Source of the DNA: Bimastos eiseni
Lineage: Eukaryota; Annelida; Clitellata; Crassiclitellata; Lumbricidae
Assembly (NCBI GenBank): GCA_959347315.1
Contig: OY365810.1
Coordinates: 3,737,467 to 3,801,466 of the forward strand
DNA length: 64,000 nucleotides
Reading direction: 5' to 3'
A model generated the notes under the pieces. That model worked only from the letters and a program-made list of their open reading frames with translations, was not told where the DNA came from and searched no databases. The translations under genes were made by a program, and so were the position numbers. Shown here in pieces: positions 26,266-37,437 of the stretch. Every line of letters begins with the position of its first letter. Positions within the stretch are counted from its first letter, which is position 1.

Positions 26266-27840
26266 ATGAAGCTGGTTGGCTTCTTACTATTGGTCAGCGT
26301 TCTGCAAGTTGTCTTATATCGAGGTTCGCTGGGAAATTTAGTCAAGAGTGAGTACAATCATTATCGAATTCAACATTCTTGATTATTACACTTGTCTTAT
26401 GGCATAGTCACAATCCGCAGATTAAAAGAATAGATATTCAATGGGTTTAAGAGGTTATGAGATGAATACTTATAATGCCTTGGATGGTCATGTGATGTGG
26501 CACAGTGGCCGATTGGTTACAGCGATCGGCCCTGAGTGTGTGGTGAGTGAGCGGGTTCGACCCTCGTCACAATTACTGCGTAGCGATCAAGAGAAAGTCC
26601 TTTGCGCACAATTGCTCTGCTTCACAACAAATGCCTTAGCGTCATCGCGATGTGTGTGCGCTTTCGTGCAAGACTTGTCTTTTTGAACCGCGTTATAAAC
26701 AGAGTTGTATGGTGTCGAGATAGTTTCTCGGTCTTGAGAAAGTTTTTTAGTGTCTCGGTCTCGGAAGCCTGCTGTTTCGGTCTGTGTCTCGAGGTAGTGT
26801 CCCGAATTTTTAGAAACTGTCTTGAAGTGAATGTCTTGTTCTGTCTCGAACAAGCAGTCTCGATAAGTTTCGTCTATTATGCCTGCTGGGCTCATTTCGT
26901 ACCCATTCAGATGGAATTTCATTTATTTCCGGATAACATTTAGAAATTTGCAAAACTGTTGCCTTCAGCATATTATAATTAAACATTGCTATCCTACGTA
27001 TGTATCAGCAGAGGATGATAGTTTAATATTTTTGACATTGAATTGCAATGACTCCCATGCGATTCTTGTCAATAAATATTAGTCTGTGATTGAGTGAGTG
27101 AATGAGCGAGCGAGCGAGCGAGCGAGCGAGAGTGAGTGAGTGAGTGAGTGAGTGAGTGAGTGAGTGAGTGAGTGAGTGAGTGAGTGAGTGAGTGAGTGAG
27201 TGAGTGGGTGAGTGGGTGAGTGGGTGAGTGGGTGAGTGGGTGAGTGGGTGAGTGGGTGAGTGGGTGAGTGGGTGAGTGGGTGAGTGGGTGAGTGGGTGAG
27301 TGGGTGAGTGGGTGAGTGGGTGAGTGGGTGAGTGGGTGAGTGGGTGAGTGGGTGAGTGGGTGAGTGGGTGAGTGGGTGAGTGGGTGAGTGGGTGAGTGGG
27401 TGAGTGGGTGAGTGGGTGAGTGGGTGAGTGGGTGAGTGGGTGAGTGGGTGAGTGGGTGAGTGGGTGAGTGGGTGAGTGGGTGAGTGGGTGAGTGGGTGAG
27501 TGGGTGAGTGGGTGAGTGGGTGAGTGGGTGAGTGGGTGAGTGGGTGAGTGGGTGAGTGGGTGAGTGGGTGAGTGGGTGAGTGGGTGAGTGGGTGAGTGAG
27601 TGAGTGAGTGAGTCACCGAGTCAGACATACAATCGTAGTCAGTCAGACATATGACCGTAAGTTAAGTTGTTCTTAGACCAATCAATATTTTCGTTGATTA
27701 TCCCTTTTAGGAACAGAGGAGAAAACTGTACGAAAGCGTATGGACCTTGTGACGATCCTAATCCGAACTTCAACAATTTTTGTTCTGTTCTTTGTCCCTG
27801 CGATGAACAACGAAATCCTGCTTCTTGCATTTGTGATTAG
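26266..27840 (+). CDS. Knottin-like secreted peptide gene D (atypical, 7 Cys)
   Basis: Exon 26266-26347 encodes a signal peptide (MKLVGFLLLVSVLQVVL) and ends in phase 1. Its acceptor is at 26251-26252, about 14 bases before the ATG, as in the sister genes. The terminal exon 27711-27840 starts in phase 2 like theirs. It encodes a Cys-rich tail with spacing C6C10C3C1C8C1C, ending one residue after the last Cys. AATAAA follows at 27854-27859. The expected middle propeptide exon, needed to move from phase 1 to phase 2, could not be found; the intron is occupied by a SINE and a 530-bp minisatellite. One Cys of the usual adjacent pair is replaced by Phe, leaving an odd number. The gene may therefore be a diverged member, a dimer-forming peptide or a decaying copy. 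It is related to the inhibitor-cystine-knot peptides at A, B and C. Confidence 0.6.
26494..26570 (+). repeat. tRNA-derived SINE in the intron of gene D
   Basis: 'cacagtggccgattggttac' (box A) and 'gcgggttcgaccctcgtcac' (box B) match the 16.2-kb SINE in the opposite orientation. Confidence 0.7.
27083..27615. repeat. GTGA / GAGTGGGT minisatellite
   Basis: A (GAGC)n to (GTGA)n lead-in grades into about 45 near-perfect copies of the 8-mer GAGTGGGT, then back to GTGA. It fills the intron of knottin gene D. The 201-residue Thr-His-Pro-Leu ORF on the minus strand is only this repeat translated. Confidence 0.97.
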
Positions 27841-28554
27841 TTCATTATGTCCTAATAAAGTCCGACTGAATAAATAGCTGAAAATAATTACATGATATTT
27901 GAAATAAATGATAAATAATTAATGGAAGAAGATAGAGGGTTGTGGGTTTAAAAAATATATATAATTATATATATATCTACATATTTATATGCATGTATAT
28001 ATGTGTGCATGTATGTATATAGGCATGTGTTATAACTAGTGGGACGCTGTGGAAGGATTAATGCTGATCAAAACTGGTTCATATGTTTTCAGGTCAATTT
28101 TAGTTCGCGCTCTTCGTATAAGTTTAAACTTAGTAAAAGCAAATCGGTGAGCTTTCTGTCTTAATCTTTAGCCTAAGACCACAGATGTGGAGCGAACTCA
28201 ATTTCTAAACAAAAACATAATTTCTTATTTGCATTACATACCGAGGCTGTGCGGTATAGCCTATACCTGTAGGCGATGCAGGAGATAATGCTGTCACAAA
28301 GCATCCAGAGCTTTTTTCAATACTTTCCAGTATGGAGATCGAGAAGGGGTGAGTTACAGGTGACTACACAACAGCACAAGAATGCATGTGCAATGCTGGG
28401 AACACGATGGGTTCGACGAATGGCACCTAGTCGCCTTAAATGAAAGAAGCAGGAGCAAGTAAAATATTGCAATACGATTAGGAAAGCTGAGGAAGGAGTC
28501 AAGTGTGTCACCCACGTGATCGAGAGTAATGTACATGTAATGAAATGTAACGCT

Positions 28555-28918
28555 TTCGAACATTTATACTGCGCCCCTTCAATGATGTTAAATGTCTTTA
28601 TGAACGAATAGAATACATTAGCTAATAAAACAATGCACAGTGGTTGAAGGAGTCACCAATGGTGGGCCCACGCACGAGCTTGGAACCAACCAACGGATTC
28701 CCGTCGACAGCTGACACATATGGCATGGATGTTCAGAGTTTCTGGGCCAAGTTGCGGTAGAGCGATGACTGTGAAAGCGCGGACACGCGGATTTTGTCGA
28801 CGAGTAGTTCCTCACTGGTGGAAGATGACGCACGTTCGGACATTCGTCGAGGCGTAAGGAGGACGTAGAAAAGGCATTCATCGTGCGTTGGTCTGTAGAT
28901 GGAAATTCCAGCCGTGAC
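28555..28918 (-). repeat. Probable LINE 3' fragment
   Basis: On the minus strand the stretch ends in 'cattgaaggggcgcagtata', close to the other LINE termini in the window. The GC-richer body (28660-28918) has no intact ORF and is interrupted upstream by a MITE. Confidence 0.45.
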
Positions 28919-29191
28919 CAGAGGTGTAACAAGGTTTTGAAAAGTGGGGGGGGGGCATAATTTCTAAAATATTGCGCAAAGAGGAAAAAAAATGTTGCCC
29001 CCACTTTTTGAATTTTGCCCCCCAGAAATTTGAAAAATGGGGGGCACAAATTATCTTAACAAAAGTCCTCTTAAAGAGCCATTGGAGAAACATAAAAAAG
29101 AACCGATTTGGGGGCACATTTGGGCACATAGCACTAAAACTGAAGGGACATTCTTCGGTGTCCCCTCTGCCCCCCGCTTGCTACACCTCTG
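28919..29191 (+). mobile_element. hAT-like MITE, copy 1
   Basis: It opens with CAGAGGTGTAACAAG and closes with the inverted form (tgctacacctctg). The flanks gccgtgac (28911-28918) and cccgtgac (29192-29199) form an 8-bp target duplication with one mismatch. It is internally related, in the opposite orientation, to 32989-33249. An 8-bp duplication and CAG-type ends are hallmarks of hAT elements. There is no transposase. Confidence 0.88.
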
Positions 29192-29199
29192 CCCGTGAC

Positions 29200-30480
29200 T
29201 ATCGGTCGTCGTCACTCTAAGGTCGGGTTGCCAGCTCTGAACAAGCCCATTCCTGAACATTTCCCAGTTTTCACGATGATTAATGACAAACCGCTAGGAT
29301 TTCCAACTCGGAGGAAACCCATTAGGGGACATTTACCAGTTCCCACTATGATGAATGAGATATGCAGTTCACATCCATTAAAAGAATTAAGATACTGGCA
29401 TTAAGCATAAAACAAAACGTTTTCCACTAGAAACATGAAATAAAGGATTTCGAATGAGAGCTGATTAATCGAAACAATAATTAGGTGCCTGTGAATAAAT
29501 TATCTTGATCATGATAACATGTTTTCATTAACATTGAGAATGCAGATGTTGAACGATGTTGCTCACGTTGCTTGGATTTGAAAGATGTAATTAAATCGCA
29601 TAATCTTTTGAAATTACCTAGCCTGCCTATTCATGGATTCCGGGACAAAATAAGAGTTGCCCGGGAAGGTGTGGGTCAATTCCGGGACTGTTCCGGGCAT
29701 TCCGGTAATTTTGGCAACCTTACTCCAAGGCTGCGTCAGCCACCTTCCACCAAGACTATAACACTCGGTAACAGGGACGTACACAGTAAGCGTCGCTGGG
29801 ACCCAACTATATGCATCGGAAGGAGGATTGGCATGATGCAGCCGCACATACTAGGCAACTTTATAGACAAAATGCCTCTTAAACGTAAAAAATGTTGGGT
29901 GAAGTCGGTGAATAAATCCGGTACGCAAATCTAGCACTAGAAACTCCAACATCTTCGAAGTTACTGAGAAAATTTTGCGATCAAGGATGAAAATATTCAT
30001 CAAAATGACGCAGCGGTCGATTTAATGACAGCGGTCGATGCATCGATATATCGACAGACAGCGGCGCCCAAATATTCGAGACTTACCCCCAAATACTTCA
30101 CTGTGGATGATTTTGTTCATTTTACAATGTGCCATTACTTCTGAAAGATATCAAGCCAATTATATTATTATCTTAAATAAGTAAATAAATATCTCAACTA
30201 TCAGATAGATATTGTGCTTTATAATAAGGCAGAGTAAATAAATTTGAATCCAGCAAAGCCACCGATAATTGGGTAATGGAGCATACAAGGAAACTAAACA
30301 ATCACGGTATCTCCCTGGTGAGTAAAGATTAAACGTATTAGCGAAAGCAACTAAAACGCTCCAAGCCAAGTTGATATTACGGTAGTCAGTATTCTGTTAA
30401 TCACAAATCTGCTAAATGTATTTGATGCAGGTGTTCAGATCAGAATGCCGCTTACGCAGTTCTGTGCAACCCAGTCACTT
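29200..30480. other. No supportable gene
   Basis: A degenerate tandem repeat of about 70 bp is present at 29225-29360 ('cccattcctgaacatttccc' against 'cccattaggggacatttacc'). The 120-codon ORF at 29572-29934 has no recognisable domain, splice context or composition, and I do not trust it. Confidence 0.4.
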
Positions 30481-30549
30481 GAATATGTAGGCCTACGTTA
30501 GTTGATAATGTCCATGTTTGTCATGTAACCTTATGCCATACTCATTTCA

Positions 30550-30727
30550 GATTGAAGTACAAGCAGATAGGCCTAAATCTACCTATTGTTCAACTCAAAA
30601 CGAGTTACTCAATTGTATTGCTCTCTGTCACGAGTTCGTTATTATTTTAGATGACAAGTTATTTCCAGGAGGTAAACGCCTGGATGCTAAAGAGGTTTAC
30701 ATTTATGGAGCACACTCTGTTAGATGA
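30550..30727 (+). CDS. Possible terminal exon of unknown protein
   Basis: After 'ctcatttcag' an open frame runs to TGA with three closely spaced Cys in its first third. It ends in a charged segment (DDKLFPGGKRLDAKEVYIYG). The acceptor and protein-like composition are suggestive, but no partner exon or family is recognised. It could belong to another small secreted protein of the cluster, or be chance. Confidence 0.22.
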
Positions 30728-30855
30728 TATATAGTCAGATTTTAATCATAGAAAGAAATATAGTCAAAACAGAAATTTAGTGAATAAGAACTTCAAACAA
30801 AAAAACGTCTGGTAACCTCTAGGACTACCCTGCTTCGATGGCCGCTTCCCTCCCT

Positions 30856-31000
30856 CAGGCCACCCCCCCACAGGCCACCCCCCCCACAGGCCACCCCCCA
30901 CAGGCCACCCCCCACAGGCCACCCCCCCACAGGCCACCCCCCCACAGGCCACCCCCCACAGGCCACCCCCCCACAGGCCACCCCCCACAGGCCACCCCCC
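30856..31000. repeat. C-rich minisatellite (CAGGCCACCCCCC)n
   Basis: About ten copies of a 13-15-bp unit, varying in the length of the C-run. The Gly/Trp/Val and Pro/His ORFs on both strands are artefacts. A GC-rich, non-repetitive stretch of unknown origin follows to about 31340. Confidence 0.95.
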
Positions 31001-31548
31001 CTCCCATCCCAACAACAACTCTTTCCTCACTCACAAGTCTCAGGTGTTCGTTGAGTGTCCTGGTTTCTGGTCGTCTTTTCGGCCGAGAAGAAAAACAGTC
31101 CAGTGGTCGTCGTCCTTCTGGCAGTGGGAGCAAGCGTTGAAGACCTCGCGTCCGGTCGCCCTTCCAGCCGTGGAAGTGACGGAACCCTCAAGCGACGAAA
31201 CCCTCGCCGAACGAACTCCGAACCAACAGAAGAAAACTGCCCCTTTCACTTCTTCCTGTTGCTTTTATCCTCCTTCGCTTTCCGCTTTGACCCGACCATC
31301 CCTTTTGGACCCTCACGGCCATCGACGACCATCGAGCCTTCATTACATATTGAGTATTATATACATATACGGATCAATGCAGTGTTTATCCACAATATAG
31401 GCCTATGATTCCAATAGATTCAGCTAATATATATATAAGACATATACAGGGTATAAGGACAATTCGTGACACTCTCCCTGCTGTAGCCTATACGTTGATC
31501 ACCTAACGCCCACAATAGCAATTCCAGTTTTAGCCTCAAAATATGACA

Positions 31549-32105
31549 TTTACCAAGTAGTGAAAACATGATTATATAGGAGTAAAGCAAATCTGTAGAT
31601 GCTGTCATGCAGGTTCATAGCAATAAAAATCATGTCTGGCGGTTATGCACACGACACTATGCGGAAACATCTGTTGCTTTTTAACAGGCCTACCTATTGC
31701 AATTTGGGCTACAAAATGAAACCTTTATCTAGGCGTGATTAAATGATCATATCTGAATGAAACAAATCTGAAGAAGCTCTCATATGAGTTAATTGCAATA
31801 TGTCAAAAGGTTTTGCACACGGCACTTCTTGTTAAAGCATCTGTTCAGGTACATTAATCAATTATACCCACAACACCTGTTTCAAGTTGAAGCACAATAC
31901 GAAACGTGTCCTTCAATGGTACAGCTCTCCCTTCTCTCTGGGCCGACAGCAATCACAGAAACTGAGCCACAAAATAAAACATTTATCTAGTCGTGAAAAC
32001 ATGATCATATCGTAGTAAAACAAATCTGTGGACGTTGTTATGTAAGTTCATAGCAATATGTCATTCGGTTGTGCACACGGCTCTATGTAGAAACATCTGT
32101 TGCTT
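31549..32105 (+). repeat. Three degenerate tandem units upstream of gene A
   Basis: Units begin near 31549, 31722 and 31980. Each carries 'catttatctag'-, 'gatcatat'-, 'aaacaaatctg'-, 'tcatagcaatatgtca'-, 'tgcacacgg'- and 'aacatctgttgctt'-like blocks in the same order. The third runs directly into the TATA box of gene A, so the array may be duplicated promoter-proximal DNA. Confidence 0.7.
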
Positions 32106-32211
32106 AATACGTATAAAAGTCTCGCATTCTCAACGAAGGTCAACGGTCATTTTCGCTTCTTCAGCTTCAATAGACTGAGAGTACTACACGAACAGATTCT
32201 TCAGACGGACT
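32049..32211 (+). promoter_or_regulatory. TATA promoter and non-coding 5' exon of knottin gene A
   Basis: A TATA box (gTATAAAAg, 32112-32118) is followed by a predicted exon of about 70 bp ending at 32211, with donor GTAAGT. The matching acceptor is 34453-34454, 14 bases before the gene A ATG. The segment from 32049 is nearly identical to 38917-39050, and its 3' half resembles 25.64-25.73 kb. The inverted duplication starts 31 bp downstream, so this promoter was not copied. Confidence 0.65.
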
Positions 32212-32734
32212 GTAAGTAACGAAGAGGTTTTCTGAAAGATGATGGCTAACAATTTTAATTGAAAACAGACGACTTAGCTAGCCAAATGGTACTATACAAT
32301 GCCGATATAATATTCTTATGCTCAGAAATCTAGGCTGTTTTTCTGAACTTTGATAATCGAGAAGGCTCGAAAGTAGAATGAATTGAAACACGAATACAGA
32401 GAAAATATCACAAATTCTATGTTTGATATGCATAAATAGCATGCTACGAACAAATAAATGAAACAGTGTTATCCTACGACATGCATGTACCATGAGTTAT
32501 GCGAAAACACTGCTGAAAAAATAACAAAATCGCATCTACGTGAAAAAGAAATACCATGTCTTCAAAAATAAGACAACATATACATGATTTTTATGTATAG
32601 ACCAAGTTGATTTTTTTAAAGAAGGCCTTTGATGATGAATTCGTTTTTGAAAGGATTAAAAACGTTGGACGACATTAATTGAGAGCTTAGGTTAACCACA
32701 TTAAGAAATTGTCGACTTAGAGCATGGTACGAAG

Positions 32735-32790
32735 GATATTTCGAGTCGGGTGTCATCTGCATACAGGTGTTGGTTAGTAGAAGGTTGTCC
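32735..32790 (-). pseudogene. LINE reverse transcriptase scrap (left arm)
   Basis: The minus strand reads a YADDT-type RT active-site segment (HLYADDTRLEISF). Its mirror copy is at 47434-47489. Only a scrap remains. Confidence 0.65.
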
Positions 32791-32988
32791 CACCTTTAAA
32801 TGTTCCCTATAGCGACAAATCTAAATTTTGGATTACTAACAATAGCAACGAATATAGTTGACAAATTAAGTCATGCCAACTATTAATGTAAAGTCCATTA
32901 TAATTGATCAGTGTCATACGTCTTCTAATCTTTCTACTCTGTGGGCGAGGATTACTCTCGGCAGACGACTCTTTCTGTTGCTGGTAAT

Positions 32989-33249
32989 CAGAGGTGTAAC
33001 AAGCGGGGGGCAGAGGGGCACCGTCCAAAGTGCCCCCAAAACGTTCCTCCACATGTGCCCCCAAATCGGTTCTTTTTTATGCTTCTCCAATGGCTTTTAG
33101 GATACTCTGGTTAAGATAATTTGTGCCCCCATTTTTCAAATTTCTGGTGGGCAAAATTCAAAAAGTGGGTGGGAAAAAATGCTTGGCGCTACGCGCAATA
33201 TTTTTGAAATTTAGCTTCCCTCCACTTTTCAAACCTTGTTACACCTCTG
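32989..33249 (-). mobile_element. hAT-like MITE, copy 2 (left arm)
   Basis: 261 bp with CAGAGGTGTAACAAG at both ends in inverted orientation and a perfect 8-bp target duplication, ctggtaat (32981-32988 and 33250-33257). A paralogous stretch at 63.86 kb shows the uninterrupted empty site (gaccagcaacag), confirming insertion. Confidence 0.95.
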
Positions 33250-33534
33250 CTGGTAATAGACCCTATAACTCTCTTACTATCAACATTTGTTTTGCACATT
33301 CTGTTCTTGTCTTCGGCTTTTCATTGTCTCTTTTCCTCAGAGGATAAATACGTGTTCACTCGTATCGTAGTCGTAATCGTAATTTTTAAATTCTCCTACA
33401 TGTAAGTCCGTGAAGCCTGCTAAGATCAAGATCCAAGAAACTTGATGACATACAAGTTATTGCTTACAGTGAAATAATAACAAATGGAAAGGAACAACGC
33501 AGTTCTAAACAACGCATTGATTGATTCATTCATT

Positions 33535-34140
33535 CTGAATATTTATATAGCGCTCCTTCAAGAACATACCGAGGAGCGCTCCCAGCCCAGCCACGACTAC
33601 AGAAAAAAAGATTTGAGGGACTTATAAACAATTGACTGTTGGTCCACAAGCAATGATCGGAGCTCAAAAAAGATTATTACAGATTGTAGGGCCCACATCC
33701 GAGAAAGCACGTCGCTGCCTAATAGCCAAGTGAGCACGTGGAACTAGAAACGCACCCATCGTCGAAACACTCGATGCGCTGCGACGTCAGACACTGGGCG
33801 GCAAAGATCAAGCAAAGCAAGATGGACCACAACCAAGAAAGCAACGCGAAACAACAACAGCAACGCGGTATGACCGTTTGACATTCACTGGGACACTGGC
33901 AGCCGATGCAAATCATCGCGCATGTTGGCAGAAACAGAGGAGAATTTAGGAAAGAGCCCAATGAGCCGAGCAGCCGACCGCAGAACCCGATCGACCGCCC
34001 AAGAACATCAAGAGGATGACCAGCAAGTAAGGAACAACAATTGTCAACTTGAGCAGTATCGAAGGCCTGAGCGAGATCCACGCTCGCGTCGTGAGAAAGA
34101 GAACGAGAGACCTATCGAAGCTGAGGAAGCTGGTAGTGAT
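33535..34140 (-). repeat. LINE 3' fragment (left arm)
   Basis: On the minus strand it ends 'cttgaaggagcgctatataa' plus an ATTC/GAAT tail, like the 18.06-kb LINE. A 120-codon Cys/Leu-rich ORF (34081-33719) is identical in both arms, but I recognise no domain apart from a weak 'AFDT' echo of RT. Confidence 0.6.
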
Positions 34141-34245
34141 AACAATAGGTACGTACTGCTACTCTGTTTAGAAGTGTTTAGAAGTGTTTAGAAGTGTTCT
34201 GTGTTTTGTCATGTGCAAACGTATACGCCCCTACTTGTGATCTGT

Positions 34246-34340
34246 TTCATATTCATTTTTATCGCAGCATCGGGTTCAAATAATTTAATAAAATTTATTC
34301 ACCACTTTGAACAAGATGCTGCGATAAATACGAATATGAA
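34246..34340. repeat. Foldback element, about 95 bp
   Basis: Ends 'ttcatattca' and 'gaatatgaa' begin inverted arms that share 'tttatcgcagcatc' and 'ttcaaa'. Mirrored at 45884-45978. A half copy survives at about 61008-61042 in the older module. Confidence 0.85.
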
Positions 34341-34468
34341 TTAGGTTATTTTCTTATTTAATCAGAAAATAACCACTGCCCTCTTTGAGATACAAGCCAG
34401 TTGCTTTCAAACCTCAACGTTTTGAAACTTTGAAGCTCGTTGTGCTTTATTCAGAACCTCTGAGAAAG

Positions 34469-37038
34469 ATGAAGATGCTATGCTTCTTAATGATGGTCTG
34501 CGTACTGAATGTCGCCTTCTCTACAGCTGGTGAGTAAGCCATATGTTTGCCTTCACATTTTTATGTACTTATTTTTTGTGTTGTTTTACGGCGTGAGTTG
34601 CTTAAATGAATTCGCAGACTTTCACAATGTTCGTCTTCAAATTTCGCATGCAATTTTTTAGGAGAGTAGCAGTTCAAAACACCTAGTTGTCACTGTTTGT
34701 CTGTCGGACATCTATCAACTCCTTTCAGGTATGTTCCCGTCGACCTATAGAGCTGAAATTTTACACACATTTCAAACTTGTACGACAATGCAATGTAGTT
34801 AAAATTGTTACACATGAAAGAAATTAAATATCGACTTGAACGAGTTCTCCTTGACGAGCTCCACTTCGACAAATTTACATCATCAGCTATGCGTAATCAA
34901 AAATCACTTGAGGAAATCGAACGATTGCGCCATCTACCAGATAAAAAATAATTAGTAAAATGAAAATGCTCATGCGATACTGGAAATGAATGATTGTTTG
35001 TCGCGTGGATTAATAAAAAAAATAATCTTGAGGCGAGAACAAGAATAAATTATTTTTGCGATTGATCTTCACGTCTGTCTCATATTTGGATGAAGGATGC
35101 ATAACTTGTTTCTAATGACAAGTGGAGTCAATTATCATATAGGGCCTACGTTGCACTCTCGACCCTGATAGACCCTGATAGACCGGTGTCATATGCCTAG
35201 TTCTATATTCATTGTAGCCAAGATATTATACTTCATCAATAAATTGCTATTACAATGATGTATTGAATGAATTCTGACGAATCCACCGGAAACACTGAAA
35301 CGATGTATGGTAAAGTGATGACAAGTTAGTTTGAGGTTAGACATAATATGGACATTGGACAAATCTAGTTAACTTAGAAGAAATTTTTGAAAACAATCTG
35401 ATAAAGTCAGTTGAGCTAATGCATGATAATGCTATATAAAGAAAATTAATGCAATAATTGTATGATAGGACACGTTTAAATTATATAATATATGAATTAT
35501 ATAATATATAATTATATAAATTATATAAATTATAATTTATTTAAATTATAAATTATATAATATATGAATTATATAATATATAATTATATAATTTATATAA
35601 ATTATAATTTATATAAATTATAAATTATATAATATATAAATTATATAAATTATAAATTATATAAATTATAAATTATATAATATATAAATTATATAAGGTA
35701 AGACGATATAAAGTGCAATCAGGTGACTGAAAGAATGAAATAGGAATAGAATAAGTGGAATAAAATATATTTCTTTCCATTAGGATCGATTGCAAAATGT
35801 AAACAAATATTAATATCTTTCTCACATGCCAGTGTTCATGAGATAATTCTGCGTTTTTATGATGTTCACAGAAGCCGAGTTGGATCCAGCCATTGATGAT
35901 GGGAAGCCAGCAGTTTCCATCATTGATGGAATGAGGTATGAACATGGGTAGTCAAAGCTTCACAAGTGATATCATTTCATAGACTCCCAGTAGGCTTGCA
36001 TTGTTGTAAGCAGAGTTGTCCTTGCCCAGACGCGTAATTGAAGTTAAACTAACGCGGAAAATACACGAAGACAGATTTGTGGCTCAATAATCTCCACACC
36101 ATATTCTAAGTCTTAACAGATTTCTTCCCATACCATTGAACATCAACATCCGTTCCCGTATCATTATGTCAAGATGAATTCTAACTACCAGAATCTGAGA
36201 ATAAGAGATAACTCAACTTCTAGCGTTATCATTTCACTGATGGTCTCATTTTCCAGTTTTGATAAGGTCAATTTTAAAAATGAAGTCAAATGTCATAGTC
36301 ATGTTTTGGGCCAAAATACCATAAGCTGACGACGTAAAAGTAAAACTGCACTCAGTCTGACTCTATTTAAATGATAAGCATATATGTATTATGTAAAGTA
36401 GAGCGCTGTCTTGGAGAGACTCATTGTGTTATAAATTCTAAGCACCTACATGTAATCATCATCATAGCGTTGAGAGCTGTCGACCTTCTTTTCCCCATGT
36501 TATAGAAATACACATGCCGCATTCATCCAAATACACCACCTTCCCGCTTTTGCAAGAATGTCATTTTTATGAGCTTTTACTTTTTAATATGCAGTTCGTA
36601 ACATTTTGAAAATTCTGAATCGGCCATATGATGAGAATCTAATTCCTGCTCTTCGATTCATGTCGTTGAATAAAAATGGTGGGTGATTTATCACGTAAGT
36701 GAGTAAGAGGGTGAATGGGTGATTAACTTGTCATTTCATGAGCTAGTGATTAAGTCAGTCAGTCGATCACACTATCAGTCCCGAATGATGACTCAGTGAG
36801 CAGTAAAAGATAGAACTAGTCAATTGTTGGTCAGTAATTTTGTAATTTATTCGGACCGATAATTTTTCAATCCAGGAGAAATTATATTTTCGTTGTTTGC
36901 ACTATTTGTAGGCCAAGGGCGCGAAGAGACTGTGTTAGAAATGGATATCGTTGTTATAGATACAACAAGAATTGCTGTAGTGGAGAATGCCGTTGTAACT
37001 ACTTCCACACTCGGTGTATCTGCGATCCACCATACTGA
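34469..37038 (+). CDS. Knottin (inhibitor cystine knot) secreted peptide, gene A
   Basis: Coding exons 34469-34529, 35872-35935 and 36912-37038 join in phases 1 and 2 to give an 83-residue precursor. Exon 1 is a signal peptide (MKMLCFLMMVCVLNVAFS). Exon 2 is a 21-residue Asp/Glu-rich propeptide. Exon 3 starts with a basic furin-type motif (R-A-R-R before Asp-Cys) and encodes a mature peptide of about 36 residues with cysteine spacing C6C6CC3C1C6C1C. Eight cysteines in this order, with the adjacent pair and two CxC, match the knottin fold of agatoxin-like peptides; in other animals such peptides act as neuropeptides, defence peptides or venom components. Which role applies here is unknown. A 5' UTR exon (about 32142-32211) splices to 34455. 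An identical copy is gene A'. Confidence 0.87.
35465..35700. repeat. TA-rich tandem/palindromic block (left arm)
   Basis: Interleaved 'ttatataaattataaat'-like units in intron 1 of gene A, mirrored at 44524-44759. Self-complementary and likely to extrude or hairpin. Confidence 0.85.
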
Positions 37039-37437
37039 ACCCAAAGGCAACATTCCCAAACCCTATTTAAGGCTTTAACTCATTTCTTTCCGTTTCAGCG
37101 ATCTTCTAGCTCCTCTCCTTCGTCATTATCTAATGATGGAGTTTAATTTCCGAAAACATAAAATAAGAATGGTGGTTTGGCATTATAAAGTTCTCGTGTG
37201 ATCCTGTTTTTGATTTTCCTGAATGTAAAAATCTGAAATCGAAATTTAATTTCATATATATATTAATATTCAGATAAATATTGATTACCGATCAAGAAGT
37301 GGCATTGAACTCTTACTCCATATTTTTTTATTCATGAAATAAAGTGCGATGCTGTGGTGAAGAGAATTTTTGTGTTAATTCCTAATTGCCTAATTATCTT
37401 CTCGTTGAGAACAGTCGACCCTATGGAACCTCTATTG

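Noticed and set aside
27180..27600. Regular array that could be mistaken for a CRISPR
   Set aside because: The unit is 8 bp with no unique spacers, and the DNA is eukaryotic.
27023..27628. 201-residue Thr-His-Pro-Leu repeat ORF on the minus strand
   Set aside because: It is a direct translation of the GAGTGGGT minisatellite; no signal, domain or splice context.
29572..29934. 120-codon ORF
   Set aside because: No family, no nearby exon chain, and composition similar to surrounding non-coding DNA.
30838..31140. Pro/His-rich 100-residue ORF
   Set aside because: C-rich minisatellite translation with a chance extension.
33719..34081. 120-residue Cys/Leu-rich ORF (and its mirror 46143-46505)
   Set aside because: Conserved only because the arms are identical; it lies in a LINE 3' fragment and no domain or splice chain supports it.
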